From a bacterium (GTDB taxonomy: Bacteria > Bacillota > Clostridia > Christensenellales > Aristaeellaceae): a stretch of 64,000 nt of DNA. The DNA lies in the NCBI GenBank assembly GCA_004563405.1, contig SFTH01000001.1, positions 62,001 to 126,000 on the forward strand. The letters run 5' to 3'. This document shows, piece after piece, positions 63,102 through 64,000 of this stretch. Under the pieces are notes generated by a model that saw only the letters and a program-made list of their open reading frames with translations, had not been told where the DNA came from and did no database searches. Both the position numbers and the translations under genes were made by a program. Numbering within the stretch: the stretch's first letter is position 1; every line of letters begins with the position of its first letter.

Positions 63102-63157
63102 GGAACCGTTAATAATTCGGTTGGTGGAAAAATTGCTTGCGCCAATCTGATTTCGCG

Positions 63158-63180
63158 TAAAACCGGCAGCGCCGGTTTTA
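63158..63180 (+). other. Leader hairpin upstream of the amino-acid binding protein
   Basis: TAAAACCGGC (63158-63167) pairs with GCCGGTTTTA (63171-63180) around AGC. The 3' side runs GGTTTTATAATAATT, so it resembles a weak terminator or a 5' mRNA stabiliser 10 nt before the ribosome site. Confidence 0.6.
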
Positions 63181-63204
63181 TAATAATTCAGGAGGAATGA
63201 AGTT

Positions 63205-64000
63205 ATGAAGAAATTGGCTCTTATCCTCGCTCTGGTTCTTGCTCTCGGCTGCTTCAGCGTCGCTTTTGCTGAGGAGCAGTCCACCATCGACCGGATTCTC
63301 CAGCAGGGCTACATCAACATCGGCTGCTCCCTGTCCGGTATGCCCATGGGTGGCTATGATGAAAACGGCGAACCCTGCGGCTATGACGTTGACTGGGCCA
63401 AGAAGCTGGCTGAGGTTCTGGGCGTTGAGGCCGTGATCATCGACTGCAACGGCGATACCCGCATGCCCATGCTGACCTCCGGCCAGATCGACGTCATCTG
63501 CGCCAACATCACCGGCAACCTGACCCGCGCCCAGACCATTGATTTCTCCATCCCCTATCTGCGCTGCGGCGTCAAGATGCTCACTGCGGCAGGCTCCCCC
63601 TATGTCAACATTGAAGACCTGAACACCCCGGACGCCAAGGTTGCGGTCGGCCGCGGCACCACGAACGAAGCGCTGGTTCTGCAGTACGCCCCCGAAGCCG
63701 AAATCGTCTATGCCGACGTCTTTACCGATCAGAAGCTGCTCCTGGAACAGGGCCGCGTGGACGCCGTGTTTGAGGATTCCTCTCTGATTGACTATGCTGC
63801 CGGCACCTCCGATGGCGCGCTGGTTGCGCAGGAGCGCCTCTACACCTCCGATCCCATCTGCCTTGGCGCGCGCAAGGGCGACATCGAGTGGGTTCGCTTC
63901 CTCGACATGTTCGTTTCCTGGCAGATCAGCTCCGGCTGGCAGGCGGAGACCTACTACAAGTGGTGGGGCACCGAGCCGACTGCTGAACTGACCGCGCTGT
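63205..64000 (+). CDS. Amino-acid-type ABC transporter binding protein, 3' end beyond window
   Basis: At least 265 residues of a family-3 solute-binding protein, cut by the window end. The signal peptide (to ~residue 22, ending AFA) has no lipobox; a cysteine at residue 16 lies within the hydrophobic core. The mature part has the family pattern ILQQGYINIGCSLSGMPMGG, NGEPCGYDVDWAKKLAEVLG, LTSGQIDVICANITGNLTR and DFSIPYLRCGV. AGGAGGAA precedes ATG 63205. Its permease and ATPase should follow outside the window. Confidence 0.92.
   Translation, partial: MKKLALILALVLALGCFSVAFAEEQSTIDRILQQGYINIGCSLSGMPMGGYDENGEPCGYDVDWAKKLAEVLGVEAVIIDCNGDTRMPMLTSGQIDVICANITGNLTRAQTIDFSIPYLRCGVKMLTAAGSPYVNIEDLNTPDAKVAVGRGTTNEALVLQYAPEAEIVYADVFTDQKLLLEQGRVDAVFEDSSLIDYAAGTSDGALVAQERLYTSDPICLGARKGDIEWVRFLDMFVSWQISSGWQAETYYKWWGTEPTAELTAL

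Noticed and set aside
63102..63204. T-box or known riboswitch in the leader of the amino-acid receptor gene.
   Set aside because: No T-box sequence, specifier loop or recognisable aptamer core was found in about 95 nt.

Overview
The window looks like chromosomal DNA of a high-GC anaerobic Firmicute, most likely a gut-type member of the Clostridia. The basis is strong GGAGG ribosome sites, near-consensus sigma-A promoters, many RbsA/MglA-type sugar ABC importers, an ANTAR regulator, CDP-glycerol polymer genes and no respiratory genes. The taxonomic placement is inference. No rRNA, tRNA, IS element, prophage or CRISPR array was seen.

Layout. 1-7064: a divergent ROK repressor and an mglBAC-type importer with an aldo/keto reductase and a sugar isomerase. 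7153-10663: lipoamide dehydrogenase, then a MarR-flavodoxin-DUF998 operon with a palindromic operator over its promoter. 10686-19272: a six-gene MacAB-like export operon (three adaptor-type proteins, ATPase, permease and a heptapeptide-repeat protein) divergent from a two-component system. 19303-21675: CDP-glycerol polymer genes, one an SDR-cytidylyltransferase fusion. 21946-29102: Cys-cluster protein, MFS and MATE exporters, a pyridoxamine-phosphate-oxidase-fold protein, YibE/F protein and alkaline phosphatase. 29352-33702: a UBA-like membrane protein, a second two-component system and an ACT-ACT-metallo-beta-lactamase fusion. 33716-36767: a DUF134 regulator and an 860-residue CoA-disulfide-reductase/rhodanese/sulfite-reductase-like/ferredoxin fusion. 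37066-40440: an ABC cassette with three disabling lesions. 40459-44442: FGGY sugar kinase, diaminopropionate ammonia-lyase and an AraC regulator with a PocR sensor. 44737-48876: a second sugar importer. 48926-56692: an ANTAR response regulator, a histidine kinase with a degenerate sugar-ABC ATPase as its N-terminal domain, a third sugar importer behind a terminator-containing leader, and a hydrolase. 56927-62980: a small membrane protein, CutC, two M24-fold proteins and tandem asparaginase-family proteins. 63073-64000: an amino-acid-type solute-binding protein cut by the window end.

The most unusual system is at 48926-55205. A response regulator with an RNA-binding ANTAR output lies beside a kinase whose sensor half is a dead copy of a sugar-import ATPase. 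Immediately downstream, an importer operon begins with a promoter followed by an intrinsic terminator before the first gene. Together these suggest transport-coupled sensing that acts through transcription antitermination; the mechanism is inference. A second theme is three intergenic elements (26261, 36791, 45687) that share a variable 10-bp hairpin followed by a GTCGAWAAA motif.
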